A stretch of DNA of 64,000 bases from Thermodesulfobium narugense DSM 14796 (GTDB lineage Bacteria; Thermodesulfobiota; Thermodesulfobiia; Thermodesulfobiales; Thermodesulfobiaceae). The translations under genes were made by a program, and so were the position numbers. Below are positions 46,854 to 55,833 of this stretch, piece after piece (the first letter of the stretch is position 1; each line of letters opens with the position of its first letter). The DNA lies in the NCBI RefSeq assembly GCF_000212395.1, contig NC_015499.1, forward strand, positions 1,499,421 through 1,563,420, read 5' to 3'. The notes beneath the pieces were generated by a model. The model saw only the letters and a program-made list of their open reading frames with translations, was not told where the DNA came from and did not search any database.

Positions 46854-48042
46854 TCTTATCAGCCTCCAATGCAACAGATTTCATAGAAAAATATAAAAAT
46901 GAAGTTAGAATACCAAGAATTAGAAAACAAATTCTTACACCAAACATATCAGCTAATTCACCCGTAAAAAGAATCGGAAATGTCGAAGTAAAGCTAATAA
47001 ACATATTTAGTATTGCAAAGACTCTCCCCCTGAAAGATTCTTTTACAACCTTTTGCATCATAGATTGAATCGGAATGTTTACAAGAGCATTAGAAATACC
47101 TAACAAAAAGGAAATGATGGGTATAATAAGCATTTGAGTAATTATAGACATTAGCACCAAGCACAAGCTGGCAAACAATATTCCTATACTTACAATGGTA
47201 GAATTTTTAAAATTTGGGGTTTTAATGTGCCCAATTATTAAAGAACCTAAAACCATTCCAAGCCCTGCAGGAACTACTATTATAGAAAAATTAGCCTCAC
47301 TAAGGTGCAAAACCTCTCTAACATAACCTACAGCTAGAACGCTTACCATTCCCATCAAAGAAGTTGCTACAGATTGTTCAAGTATTAAAACCTGAATGAG
47401 CTTTGAGGATTTTATATAGGTAAAGGAATCAAAGAGAGCCTTCCTGAAAGAACAATATTTTACTTCTGAATGCGGTCTGTCATTTGGCAAAATTGAAGAA
47501 ACGACAGCAGCCACCAAATAAGACATAGCTGCAAGCACTACTGCTACTTTTATACCAAAAAACAACACAACTGGGCTAATAGCTGCAAAACCAAGTATAA
47601 ATGACATTACCCATGTAACGTTAAAGAGCGAGTTAGCAGCTGGCAAATTTTTTTTCGAAGCAGTTTTTGGTATCATTGCAAATTCTGCTGGAGCAAATAT
47701 AACAATCAATGAAGCTATTAAAAAACTATACAAATAGATTGCAAATAAATTTTCTAGAAAAAAAACTAATAAAATAGACAGCAAACTTCTTAGGATATTA
47801 ATTGAAACCAGGATAATCTTTCTATCCACTTTATCCAAAAAAACTCCTATAAAAGGAGCTATGATTACCGATGGGAGAGCAAAGGATACCATAAGAGAAG
47901 AAACGCTAATATTTGTACTGGTTATATTTGAAACTGCAATCATTAAGGCTGCCATCAAAAATTTATCAGAAAACTGTGAAAAAATCTGAGCTATCCACAG
48001 CCTTAAAAAGTATTTGTCTTCAAAAAGCCAGACTCTATTCAT
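46846..48042 (-). CDS. MFS transporter
   Basis: 398 residues, about twelve membrane helices. FIGVFLDKVDRKIIL between helices 2 and 3 is the family's G-x-D-R-x-R-like loop, and FRGRVFAILNMF lies in the second half. The ATG at 48042 follows AAAAGGA; an in-frame TTG at 48057 is less likely. It overlaps the recO end. It resembles the enterobactin-exporter-like/DHA3 group; no substrate is inferred. Confidence 0.9.
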   Translation of the reverse strand: MNRVWLFEDKYFLRLWIAQIFSQFSDKFLMAALMIAVSNITSTNISVSSLMVSFALPSVIIAPFIGVFLDKVDRKIILVSINILRSLLSILLVFFLENLFAIYLYSFLIASLIVIFAPAEFAMIPKTASKKNLPAANSLFNVTWVMSFILGFAAISPVVLFFGIKVAVVLAAMSYLVAAVVSSILPNDRPHSEVKYCSFRKALFDSFTYIKSSKLIQVLILEQSVATSLMGMVSVLAVGYVREVLHLSEANFSIIVVPAGLGMVLGSLIIGHIKTPNFKNSTIVSIGILFASLCLVLMSIITQMLIIPIISFLLGISNALVNIPIQSMMQKVVKESFRGRVFAILNMFISFTSTFPILFTGELADMFGVRICFLILGILTSFLYFSMKSVALEADKIE

Positions 48043-48571
48043 AAAATTCCTTTTCAATCAGCCTAATTGATTTTGGTAAATAGCCTAAAATTTCAATTAT
48101 TTGCCTCTTTATTGTCTTAAAGTCACCAACGTCTTTTTCATAAGTCAATTTATCCATAAAACCAGCATAATAAAACTCTTCCTTCAAACATCTTATGAAC
48201 CAATCAAGATCTTTAAATTGAGTTTCATCCTCAAAAAATATGTTTGTATAAACTCTTTGAACAGATTCAAAATGACCTCTTGCAATTTTATCTATAATGT
48301 CTAGATATGAAGAAAGCAAAATAGATTGTCTAAAAGAACTTATATTTGGCGATCTTATTATTCTATACTCATTTAATATCATAATCTCTCCCTTTGTTTT
48401 AACAAGTTCAACATCCATAAGTGTGCCAGGAAAAATTAATTTTCTAAGTATATTCTTCTTACTACCTCTTAGGAGAGCTGGCAAAGAACCTTCACTATCA
48501 GTTAAGATTTTAACAATAAAGCTATTTTCTTTAATAGGATAAGACTTTAAAAAGATCACCTGATTAGTCAT
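48035..48571 (-). CDS. recO: DNA repair protein RecO, short form
   Basis: 178 residues. The N-terminal OB fold (VIFLKSYPIKENSFIVKILTDSEG then LPALLRGSKK) matches RecO, as does the helical remainder. Most RecO proteins are 230-250 residues with a four-Cys zinc site; here the C-terminal part is short and no Cys cluster is seen. RecO loads RecA with RecR. It overlaps the cdd end by four bases. Confidence 0.75.
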   Translation of the reverse strand: MTNQVIFLKSYPIKENSFIVKILTDSEGSLPALLRGSKKNILRKLIFPGTLMDVELVKTKGEIMILNEYRIIRSPNISSFRQSILLSSYLDIIDKIARGHFESVQRVYTNIFFEDETQFKDLDWFIRCLKEEFYYAGFMDKLTYEKDVGDFKTIKRQIIEILGYLPKSIRLIEKEFYE

Positions 48572-49008
48572 TTATACAAGCTGAATGGATGTCTTAAAAG
48601 ATCCGAAAAACTCATAATCCTTCTTTCTTTATCAGAAATCAAAATAATTGGGAACTTACTGTCCACAAATTCAGACATAACCTGAAGGCAACATCCACAC
48701 GGATATGGCAAAATATTTTTATTGTATACTGCAAGACATAAAAAACTTCGCTCTCCATAAGATATGGCTTTAAAAAAAGCTACTCTTTCAGCACACATAG
48801 TGGATCCATAAGAGGAATTTTCTATATTACAACCCTGAACTATGTTTCTGCTTTTTAACAACAAACTAGCTCCAACTGCAAACTTTGAATAAGGCGAATA
48901 AGAATACATTGAAGCATTCTTAGCTTCGTCTATAAGTTTTTCTATTAAGTTTTTGTCAATTCTGTTTTTAGAATCTAAAAGCAAATTTACTTCTTTCTCT
49001 ATATCCAA
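48568..49008 (-). CDS. cdd: Cytidine deaminase
   Basis: 146 residues from TTG at 49008 (GGAG nine bases before); a TTG at 49023 is the alternative. CNIENSSYGSTMCAERVAFFKA carries the catalytic C-x-AE motif, and PCGCCLQVM holds the two zinc Cys. YSPYSKFAVGASLLLKSRN binds substrate. It deaminates cytidine and deoxycytidine. It is directly after pyrG in the train. Confidence 0.93.
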   Translation of the reverse strand: MDIEKEVNLLLDSKNRIDKNLIEKLIDEAKNASMYSYSPYSKFAVGASLLLKSRNIVQGCNIENSSYGSTMCAERVAFFKAISYGERSFLCLAVYNKNILPYPCGCCLQVMSEFVDSKFPIILISDKERRIMSFSDLLRHPFSLYK

Positions 49009-49104
49009 ATCTCTACTCTCCAAATAAAAATCTAAAAATAACCAAATCTATACTTATTTGTTTAAAAATTAAAAATTAAAACTATAAAGTCAGAAACTTT
49101 TATC

Positions 49105-50733
49105 TCAAGATTTATCAGATATTGCTACTTTCATAAAGTCAAAAAACAATGGGTGAGGCTTATTGGGTCTAGATTTAAATTCTGGATGAAATTGGGTCCC
49201 CAAATACCATCTATGACCTCTTAACTCTACAATTTCTACTAGATTTTTTTCCTCAAATATGCCACTAGCAATCATGCCATGTTCTTCAAACTCTTTTTTA
49301 AACATATTATTGAATTCATATCTGTGTCTGTGCCTTTCGAAGACCAAATCTTGGTTATAGGCACGCTTTGCAAGAGTGTTATCCATCAACTTACAGGGAA
49401 ATGCTCCAAGCCTCATCGTGGCTCCCTTATCAATCACACTCTTTTGTTCTTCCATTAAATCAATTACAGGAAATTTTGTATTCTCATCAAATTCTGTACT
49501 ATTTGCGCCCTCTAATCCAAGCACATTTCTTGCAAATTCAATACACATAATCTGCATGCCCAAACACAATCCAAAGTACGGAATATTATTTTCACGAGCA
49601 AATCTTGCTGCCAATATCTTCCCCTCTATTCCCCTGACTCCAAAGCCACCAGGCACCACGATGCCTTTTACTCCCTCAAGCATTCTTTTTGCATCATCCA
49701 TTGAGTTAATATTTTCAGTATTTATCCATCTAATTTTCAATTCATATCCCAAATGCAAGCTGCTATGTCTCAAAGACTCCACTACGCTAATATAAGAATC
49801 AGGCAATCCAACATATTTGCCTGCAATAGCAATTTCAACTGTATTCTTCAAATTCTTAGCCATTTCAACTATTCTGATCCAACTATCCAACTGCGGTTCT
49901 ACGTATGGTTCAATCTTTAGTTTACTTGTTACCAGTCTGCTTAATTTGTTGGACTCAAGCATAATTGGCGCTTCATAAATTACATACTTCACATCTTCCA
50001 AAGGAATTACTGCTTCAGGCTCTACATCACAAAATAAAGATATTTTTTCCCTTATGGAATTGTTAATAGATTTTTCAGATCTAAGTATTATTATATCTGG
50101 TTGAATTCCAATGCTCCTTAACTCCTTGACGCTGTGTTGGGTTGGTTTTGTTTTAAGTTCCTTTGCAGCCTTTAAATAAGGAACAAGAGTTAAGTGAATA
50201 TAAAGGGTATTATCTCTACCAACGTCTTTTTTAAACTGTCTAATTGCCTCCAAAAATGGCTCTCCCTCTATATCTCCTACTGTACCTCCAACTTCACAAA
50301 TTAGAACTCCACCATCGTTGAGCAACTCTGCAGCCTCTCTGATCTTTGACTTTATCTCATTTATTACATGTGGCACAACTTGAACAGTGCCTCCCAGGAA
50401 ATCTCCTCGTCTCTCCTTTAAAAGTATTTCTTGATAAACCATACCTGAAGTCAAATTAGATGACTTTGTAAGATTGGTATTTATAAATCTTTCATAGTGC
50501 CCAAGATCAAGATCAGTCTCAGCTCCATCATCGGTTACAAACACTTCGCCATGCTGATAGGGATTCATTGTGCCTGGGTCTACGTTTAAATATGGATCGA
50601 GCTTAATAACGTTTACTTTTAAACCCATAGATTTCAATATTCTCCCCAAAGAAGCGACAACTATGCCCTTTCCCAAAGATGAGGTAACTCCACCAGTAAC
50701 GAAAACAAATTTTGTATTATTGTTTGACTTCAT
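49105..50733 (-). CDS. pyrG: CTP synthase
   Basis: 542 residues, full length. The synthetase domain begins KFVFVTGGVTSSLGKG and includes KLDPYLNVDPGTMNP; the C-terminal glutaminase has GGFGVRG, the nucleophile in YFGLCLGMQ, and late His-Glu in HPEFKS. It aminates UTP to CTP with glutamine. Its start overlaps the CBS/CNNM gene end by 17 bases. Confidence 0.97.
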   Translation of the reverse strand: MKSNNNTKFVFVTGGVTSSLGKGIVVASLGRILKSMGLKVNVIKLDPYLNVDPGTMNPYQHGEVFVTDDGAETDLDLGHYERFINTNLTKSSNLTSGMVYQEILLKERRGDFLGGTVQVVPHVINEIKSKIREAAELLNDGGVLICEVGGTVGDIEGEPFLEAIRQFKKDVGRDNTLYIHLTLVPYLKAAKELKTKPTQHSVKELRSIGIQPDIIILRSEKSINNSIREKISLFCDVEPEAVIPLEDVKYVIYEAPIMLESNKLSRLVTSKLKIEPYVEPQLDSWIRIVEMAKNLKNTVEIAIAGKYVGLPDSYISVVESLRHSSLHLGYELKIRWINTENINSMDDAKRMLEGVKGIVVPGGFGVRGIEGKILAARFARENNIPYFGLCLGMQIMCIEFARNVLGLEGANSTEFDENTKFPVIDLMEEQKSVIDKGATMRLGAFPCKLMDNTLAKRAYNQDLVFERHRHRYEFNNMFKKEFEEHGMIASGIFEEKNLVEIVELRGHRWYLGTQFHPEFKSRPNKPHPLFFDFMKVAISDKS

Positions 50734-52021
50734 CTATATCTCCTTTCTCTTTGGTAACCAATACATCCCTTATTCTTCTGCCATCCACTTTCAAAATTTT
50801 GAATTCGATGCCTTTAAACGAAATTTTATCGCCCTCTTTTGGTATCTTTCCAAAGAGGGCAAACAAAAGACCTGCAAGCGTTTCTTCATTGTAACCATCA
50901 ATAAAATCCTCAAAATCAAGCTCAACTTTGGCTGCAAATTCCCTCAAGCTTAATCTTCCATTTGCAATAAAACTATTTTCGTTAAAATCTTTCACGAGCG
51001 CCTCTTCATCAAAATCATACTCGTCTCTTATCTCTCCTACTATTTCCTCAACCAGATCTTCTACTGTCAAAAGCCCTGCAGTACCCCCAAATTCATCTAT
51101 TACAATAGCCATGTACAACCTCTTAGCCTGAAGCTCTCTGAATAGTTCGCTAATATTTTTCCCTTCCGGGACGAAGTAAGCTTCTCTAAGCGATGAGTCA
51201 ATACTTTTGGAATAATCAGTAGAAGGACCCAAATTCATAAGAATATCCTTTACATATAAAATGCCTACAATGTTGTCTATATCCTTATCATAAACAGGAT
51301 ATCTTGAATGCCCTTCATTTCTTATAATTTCTAAAGTTTCGCTCAAAGTAGTCCCCTTTTTTATGCATACCATATCGATTCTTGGAACCATAATTTCTCT
51401 TACTACTTTATCTTTGAATTCAAAAACACCACTTATCATCTCTTTCTCTTCTTTTTCTATAACCCCTTCTTCTTCACTTACGTTCACAAGATATTTCAAT
51501 TCGCTTTCCGTAATTGACGGCAATCCTTTAACGTTTTTTATACCAAATGGAAATAAGAAAGTCCTTGATATAGAAGTAAACACAAAAACAAATGGTCTGC
51601 TTAAATGAGTCATAAAATAAAGGAAGAATATAAAAACAAAAAATAACTTATCGGCAAAATAGTAACCAATAGTTTTCGGTACAATTTCACCAATAACAAT
51701 AATAAAGAGCGAAGAAATAATTACAGATAGAGTAGCAGCAATTGCTATAGAACCAATATTATTTAAAGAAAATAGCTCTATCATAAAAGACGTTACCAAA
51801 GTAGAAAGCGCTATATTAACGAAGTTATTCAATAGCAAAAGGGTTGTAATCACTTCTTGAGGATGTGTTAGAAGAAATCCTGCTTTTTCGTGTCCGGATT
51901 CTTTGTCATTAATCCACTGCATAATTTTAATTCTACTGGCTTTAGTAAAAACAGTTTCATTACATGACAAAAAAGCTGAACAAATTATTAAAAACAAAGA
52001 TAAAAGAAAATAAGTTATCAT
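50717..52021 (-). CDS. CNNM/CBS-domain hemolysin-like membrane protein
   Basis: 434 residues. An N-terminal DUF21/CNNM membrane domain with about four helices (GEIVPKTIGYYFADK conserved), two CBS domains at about 205-330 (VREIMVPRIDM, YVKDILMNLG), then a CorC/HlyC C-terminal domain (GRLSLREFAAKVELDFED). The family is implicated in Mg2+ or Co2+ handling. It lies between dgkA and pyrG and overlaps both. Confidence 0.92.
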   Translation of the reverse strand: MITYFLLSLFLIICSAFLSCNETVFTKASRIKIMQWINDKESGHEKAGFLLTHPQEVITTLLLLNNFVNIALSTLVTSFMIELFSLNNIGSIAIAATLSVIISSLFIIVIGEIVPKTIGYYFADKLFFVFIFFLYFMTHLSRPFVFVFTSISRTFLFPFGIKNVKGLPSITESELKYLVNVSEEEGVIEKEEKEMISGVFEFKDKVVREIMVPRIDMVCIKKGTTLSETLEIIRNEGHSRYPVYDKDIDNIVGILYVKDILMNLGPSTDYSKSIDSSLREAYFVPEGKNISELFRELQAKRLYMAIVIDEFGGTAGLLTVEDLVEEIVGEIRDEYDFDEEALVKDFNENSFIANGRLSLREFAAKVELDFEDFIDGYNEETLAGLLFALFGKIPKEGDKISFKGIEFKILKVDGRRIRDVLVTKEKGDIDEVKQ

Positions 52022-52422
52022 GTTAGTTTAATATCCTTAAAAGAATTGTTTAATCCAAAAATATATGGAAAAAATCGGTTGAAAATTAAAATCAAAAAAA
52101 TAATTACAGAGAAAAGGCATGCAATAAGAACAAATGAGGCAGACATATCCTTTATTATCTTAACTCTATCATCAAATTCTGGATTTATATAGTCCATTAT
52201 TCTTTCTACAACTGAATTAATAATCTCAGAAACAATAACAATAGATGAAGACAATAAAACAATAATCCATTCAATAGGTTTAAATCTTAATATTAATCCA
52301 ATAGCTAACAGTAAAAAAAACATTGTTAACTGAATTTTTAGATTTCTCTCTTCTTTAAAAGCTATCAAAAGACCCATTATTGCAAAATAAAAACTTTTAT
52401 AAATATTGTGAGACCTTTTCAA
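52018..52422 (-). CDS. dgkA: Diacylglycerol/undecaprenol kinase
   Basis: 134 residues with three membrane helices. FKEERNLKIQLTMFF and SEIINSVVERIMDYINPEFDDRVKIIKDMSASFVL (key part NSVVERIMD and KDMSAS) identify the DgkA family, which in non-enteric bacteria mostly phosphorylates undecaprenol. TTG start after GGAGAGA. It overlaps ybeY by 26 bases. Confidence 0.93.
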   Translation of the reverse strand: MKRSHNIYKSFYFAIMGLLIAFKEERNLKIQLTMFFLLLAIGLILRFKPIEWIIVLLSSSIVIVSEIINSVVERIMDYINPEFDDRVKIIKDMSASFVLIACLFSVIIFLILIFNRFFPYIFGLNNSFKDIKLT

Positions 52423-52846
52423 GACAATCTCTCTCCTTAGATCTCATTTTTCTTTCGCTAACATCATCGTTGTGGTCAAATCCTAAATTATGTAGGATCC
52501 CGTGAATAACAAGCCAAAGCAAGTAGCTTTCAAAATTTTTTTTAGCAACCTCAGGAATTATCTCACCATAGGAACCAGATACAAAATCCTCCCTTGCCCT
52601 CTCTACAGAGATTACAATATCTCCCAAAACGCCTAAATTCATATCCCCTTCGAAAGAGAGAACATCTGTAGGACAATCACTCTTACGAAACTCTTTGTTC
52701 AAAATCCTAATTTCGTTATTGTCCGTTAACAATAAACTAAGCTCACAATCCCCTACACCAAGAAAATTCATAGATTCTTTAATTGCCTTTTTTAATTTGA
52801 TATAGTTTAACTTATACCTTTTTCTTTTAGATAATACTAAACTCAT
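52397..52846 (-). CDS. ybeY: Endoribonuclease YbeY
   Basis: 149 residues. The zinc motif HGILHNLGFDH has H115, H119 and H125; NKEFRKSDCPTDVLSFE and LGDIVIS are other family marks. YbeY matures 16S rRNA 3' ends and takes part in ribosome quality control. It is translationally coupled to dgkA and lies just after pgpH, a common neighbour. Confidence 0.95.
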   Translation of the reverse strand: MSLVLSKRKRYKLNYIKLKKAIKESMNFLGVGDCELSLLLTDNNEIRILNKEFRKSDCPTDVLSFEGDMNLGVLGDIVISVERAREDFVSGSYGEIIPEVAKKNFESYLLWLVIHGILHNLGFDHNDDVSERKMRSKERDCLEKVSQYL

Positions 52847-52935
52847 AAAAGAATTGCAAACCTTAAAATTATATTAAATATATTAAAATGAAACGCACTA
52901 TTTTTCAGTGTAAAAAAACCTCCAACGCTTTAAGA

Positions 52936-54978
52936 TTATTTTCTATTGAGATTAGCAAGATCGGGATACTCAATTCTTTGATGAAAAGATCCTATAAACA
53001 ATCTTATAAAAACTTCTTTTATTCTAAGAAGCTCTTGAAGAGTGATTGGCGATTCGCTTAATTGACCATCTTCAAGTTTGTTTTTAAAAATTCTATCAAC
53101 CAAACTATCTATTTTTGGCGAAACTGAACCAGATGATGCCCTCACAGCAGCTTCTACCGCATCCGCTAGCATTACTATAGCAGCTTCTTTAGTTTTGGGA
53201 AGGGGCCCAGGATATCTAAAATCTTTCTCTTCGACTTCAGAAAAACCCGATTGCAGTGCCTTATGATAAAAAAACACAATCAAACTTGTACCATGATGCT
53301 GAGAAATTATGTCCAATATCTTGTCTGGAATGCCATATGATTTGGCAATTTCTACACCGTCTTTCACATGTGAAATCAAAATGGTAGCAGATAACCAGGG
53401 AGATATTTCTGAATGTAAATTTACGCCATTTTTTTGATTTTCTACAAAAAATTGAGGTCTTTTAAGTTTTCCAACATCATGATAATAAGACGCAACCCTG
53501 GCAAGCAAAGGGTCAGCGTTAATTTCTTCAGCTGCTGTCTCAGCAAGATTTGCCACTATTATGCTGTGGTGATAAGTTCCAGGAGCTTCCATTTGTAACC
53601 TTTTTAACAGTGGATGGCTAGGATTTGATAGGTCCATTAATTTCAATGGGCTAAGAACTCCAACAGTGCTCTCAATATAAGGAAGCGCGCCCATTGCTGC
53701 AATCGATGATAAAAATCCGTTTGCAATAGCAAAGGCAAACTGGCTAAGGGAATCAAGCACGTTTATACCGCTCCAGACATCCCAAAGTAAAACTGCTAAA
53801 AAAAACGTCAACGAAAACAAAAAAGCCGTATCAGACAAATCTCCTCTTCTTTGTATCCCTCTACCAAAGAATGCACCTGCAAAAGCGCTAATGACCGCCA
53901 TGTAAAAGCCAAGAAGACTAAAATTGCCAAAAAAGAAAACCAAAATTGACAATATAACTGAATAAAGGAGAGAAACAGCAGGAGTAAAAATCAAAGACAA
54001 AAGTAAAGAAATACTTGCAAGAGGCACAATAATTGGCGAAATAGGAAACAAAACAAAAACAAAAAGTATATAAACAGAAGAAAGAGCACCAAGAACTATC
54101 AAGTGTCCTCTATCAAGAGTTATTTTCGGTGAAAAATTATAAACAATAAATCTAAAAGCAAATAACATCAGCGCTGAAAAGAAAAATAGACTAACAAAAT
54201 TTCTAACTCCAGAAAGGTTGTCCATAATTCCCAGCTCTTTTAACAAATAAGCTTTTTCTGGAGTCAAGATCTCTCCACTTCTAACCAGTATTTGCCCCTT
54301 TTTAACATCAATTACAACTGGAGCAATCCCTTCAATTGCTTTTTGTTTAAGCTCATTGGTTAGTTTATTGTCTATAGTCGCATTAATCCTGAAATAACCT
54401 AAAATCAAATTCATAAACGCCTGCGAAGTATCTGGATCCAACTTCAAAGAACTAATAATACTTGCTACTCTATTAGACAACACGTCCAATCTTTCTTCCT
54501 TTTGCAAGAGCGCAAAAATTTTGTTAGTATCGGCTTCTAATTCTTTTGGATTTGATGAGATTAACGTCTCTATATCTCTCTCAGTTAAAAAGGGCGCGAT
54601 GTCTTTAAGTTTTGCAACCCTTTGAGCTTCGGGAAGATTTTTTGTAGATTCTAAATTTGAAAGGAAATAATTAATAGAATCATGAATAGAACCAAATTTA
54701 TCATATGTTACCACTAAAACATCTGGTACAGCTCTTTCTCTTTGAATTTTTAACTCTTCTGTAGCAACTTTATTTACAATCTGGGCATCTTTAGGAGAAA
54801 CTACATCGAAAGGAACCATTTTCCCCACAGTCAAAGTAGGATAGACCCCTCTTAAATTATAAAGAAGGGCTGCTAACAAAAACGCAATCAACAAATAACT
54901 AAAGAGTTCTTCCCCTTTAAAGCGAGACCAAAAAGGCTTCAGCTGCCCCAAAAGAGAGCCAAAGCGGCTAAAGTTCAT
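52936..54978 (-). CDS. pgpH: 7TMR-HDED cyclic-di-AMP phosphodiesterase PgpH-like
   Basis: 680 residues. Membrane helix near 25-45, extracytoplasmic HDED domain at about 50-260, seven helices at about 265-455, then an HD domain: EAPGTYHHSIIVANLAETAA, YYHDVGKLKRPQFFVENQ and the late HHGTSL. PgpH-type enzymes hydrolyse c-di-AMP to pApA. Its place before ybeY and dgkA is a conserved neighbourhood. Confidence 0.94.
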   Translation of the reverse strand: MNFSRFGSLLGQLKPFWSRFKGEELFSYLLIAFLLAALLYNLRGVYPTLTVGKMVPFDVVSPKDAQIVNKVATEELKIQRERAVPDVLVVTYDKFGSIHDSINYFLSNLESTKNLPEAQRVAKLKDIAPFLTERDIETLISSNPKELEADTNKIFALLQKEERLDVLSNRVASIISSLKLDPDTSQAFMNLILGYFRINATIDNKLTNELKQKAIEGIAPVVIDVKKGQILVRSGEILTPEKAYLLKELGIMDNLSGVRNFVSLFFFSALMLFAFRFIVYNFSPKITLDRGHLIVLGALSSVYILFVFVLFPISPIIVPLASISLLLSLIFTPAVSLLYSVILSILVFFFGNFSLLGFYMAVISAFAGAFFGRGIQRRGDLSDTAFLFSLTFFLAVLLWDVWSGINVLDSLSQFAFAIANGFLSSIAAMGALPYIESTVGVLSPLKLMDLSNPSHPLLKRLQMEAPGTYHHSIIVANLAETAAEEINADPLLARVASYYHDVGKLKRPQFFVENQKNGVNLHSEISPWLSATILISHVKDGVEIAKSYGIPDKILDIISQHHGTSLIVFFYHKALQSGFSEVEEKDFRYPGPLPKTKEAAIVMLADAVEAAVRASSGSVSPKIDSLVDRIFKNKLEDGQLSESPITLQELLRIKEVFIRLFIGSFHQRIEYPDLANLNRK

Positions 54979-54989
54979 TTTAATTTAAA

Positions 54990-55169
54990 TTATCTTTTTT
55001 TTCTTTTTTTTGCTGCCTCAGCCCTCTTCTTCTTTTTCTTTACACTAGGACTTTCGTAGAATTCTCTCTTTCTAACTTCAGAAAGAATCCCTTCCTGCTG
55101 AACCACTTTGTTAAATCGTTTTAGAGCACTGTCTATTGATTCATCTTTGTTAATACGAATTTCTGGCAA
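54990..55169 (-). CDS. rpsU: Ribosomal protein bS21
   Basis: 59 residues; too short for ordinary ORF calling. TTG start at 55169, ten bases after GAGGAGG. The translation begins [19 protein letters not shown] and carries [15 protein letters not shown], the standard bS21 core, then a Lys/Arg-rich tail. It is a small-subunit protein near the anti-Shine-Dalgarno helix. It is between the HIT gene and pgpH. Confidence 0.95.
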   Translation of the reverse strand: MPEIRINKDESIDSALKRFNKVVQQEGILSEVRKREFYESPSVKKKKKRAEAAKKRKKR

Positions 55170-55193
55170 AGTTTAACAACCTCCTCAAAATTA

Positions 55194-55529
55194 TCATCCC
55201 GGTGGCCAATTCATAGGCCTACCGCCTATCACATGAAAATGAAGATGAAATATGGTCTGACCTCCATCATCTCCAACGTTTGTTACAACTCTATACCCCT
55301 TTGTCAGTCCTTCTCTTTGAGCAACCAAATTGCATACATATAATAAATGAGAAACCAGACTGAAATCCTCAACATCACTTAAGCTCCTTATATGCTTTTT
55401 TGGTATTACAAGAGCATGAAAAGGCGCCACAGGATGTATATCCAAAAAAGCTAAAGAGATATCATCTTCATAAATTATCTTAGAATTAAGTTTCTTTTCA
55501 GCAATAAGACAAAAAACACAATTATCCAG
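55194..55529 (-). CDS. HIT-family nucleotide-binding hydrolase
   Basis: 111 residues from CTG at 55529, seven bases after AGGAGG. CVFCLIAEKKLNSKIIYEDD at the start and the HLHFHV histidine triad near the end are standard. An ATG at 55595 in the same frame would give 22 extra residues, but this lies inside the 6S-like RNA and its translation is unlike HIT proteins. Non-AUG initiation is therefore predicted. It probably hydrolyses AMP-lysine or dinucleotide-like substrates. Confidence 0.9.
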   Translation of the reverse strand: MDNCVFCLIAEKKLNSKIIYEDDISLAFLDIHPVAPFHALVIPKKHIRSLSDVEDFSLVSHLLYVCNLVAQREGLTKGYRVVTNVGDDGGQTIFHLHFHVIGGRPMNWPPG

Positions 55530-55551
55530 ATAAAGACCTCCTAAGAAAATA

Positions 55552-55718
55552 CTCCCACAGTGCCGTGTACCAAGAGTCTTGAACCCAAGCCTCATACACT
55601 AATGGGCTTACCTTCCTGCAGTCGTTCGCAAAAAGCGAACATAATACAAGAAGAGATCAGCCCTCGAACTTCGGTGTTAGCTCAAGATCTCAAGAGCATC
55701 ACGAACACCGCAGGAACT
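55552..55718 (-). ncRNA. ssrS: 6S RNA-like regulatory RNA
   Basis: About 167 bases on the minus strand fold into one long hairpin. The ends TTCCTGCGGTG and CACTGTGGGAG pair over 11 positions and CGTG/CACG extends them. An internal TCTTGAGC pairs with GGTTCAAGA. A large central bubble (TAACACCGAAG on one side, TTAGTGTATGAGG on the other) follows, then GGGCT/AGCCC, CTTCTTGTA/TGCAGGAAG and a terminal GTTCGC/GCGAAC hairpin. Closing stem, open central bubble and terminal arm are the 6S signature, mimicking an open promoter for RNA polymerase. It has its own promoter just upstream. Confidence 0.7.
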
Positions 55719-55724
55719 TATAAG

Positions 55725-55753
55725 AGTATAACATAAAATAAGCTTAGAGTTAA
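55725..55753 (-). promoter_or_regulatory. Promoter of the 6S-like RNA
   Basis: On the minus strand TTAACT (55753-55748), 17-base spacer, TATACT (55730-55725), with the predicted RNA 5' end seven bases downstream. Confidence 0.6.
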
Positions 55754-55833
55754 TAGAAAAAAGTTCTACATAATAATAGCTTAATAAAATTTGTTTAAGT
55801 TAACTGGAAATTTAAGTAGTATATAATAATAAC

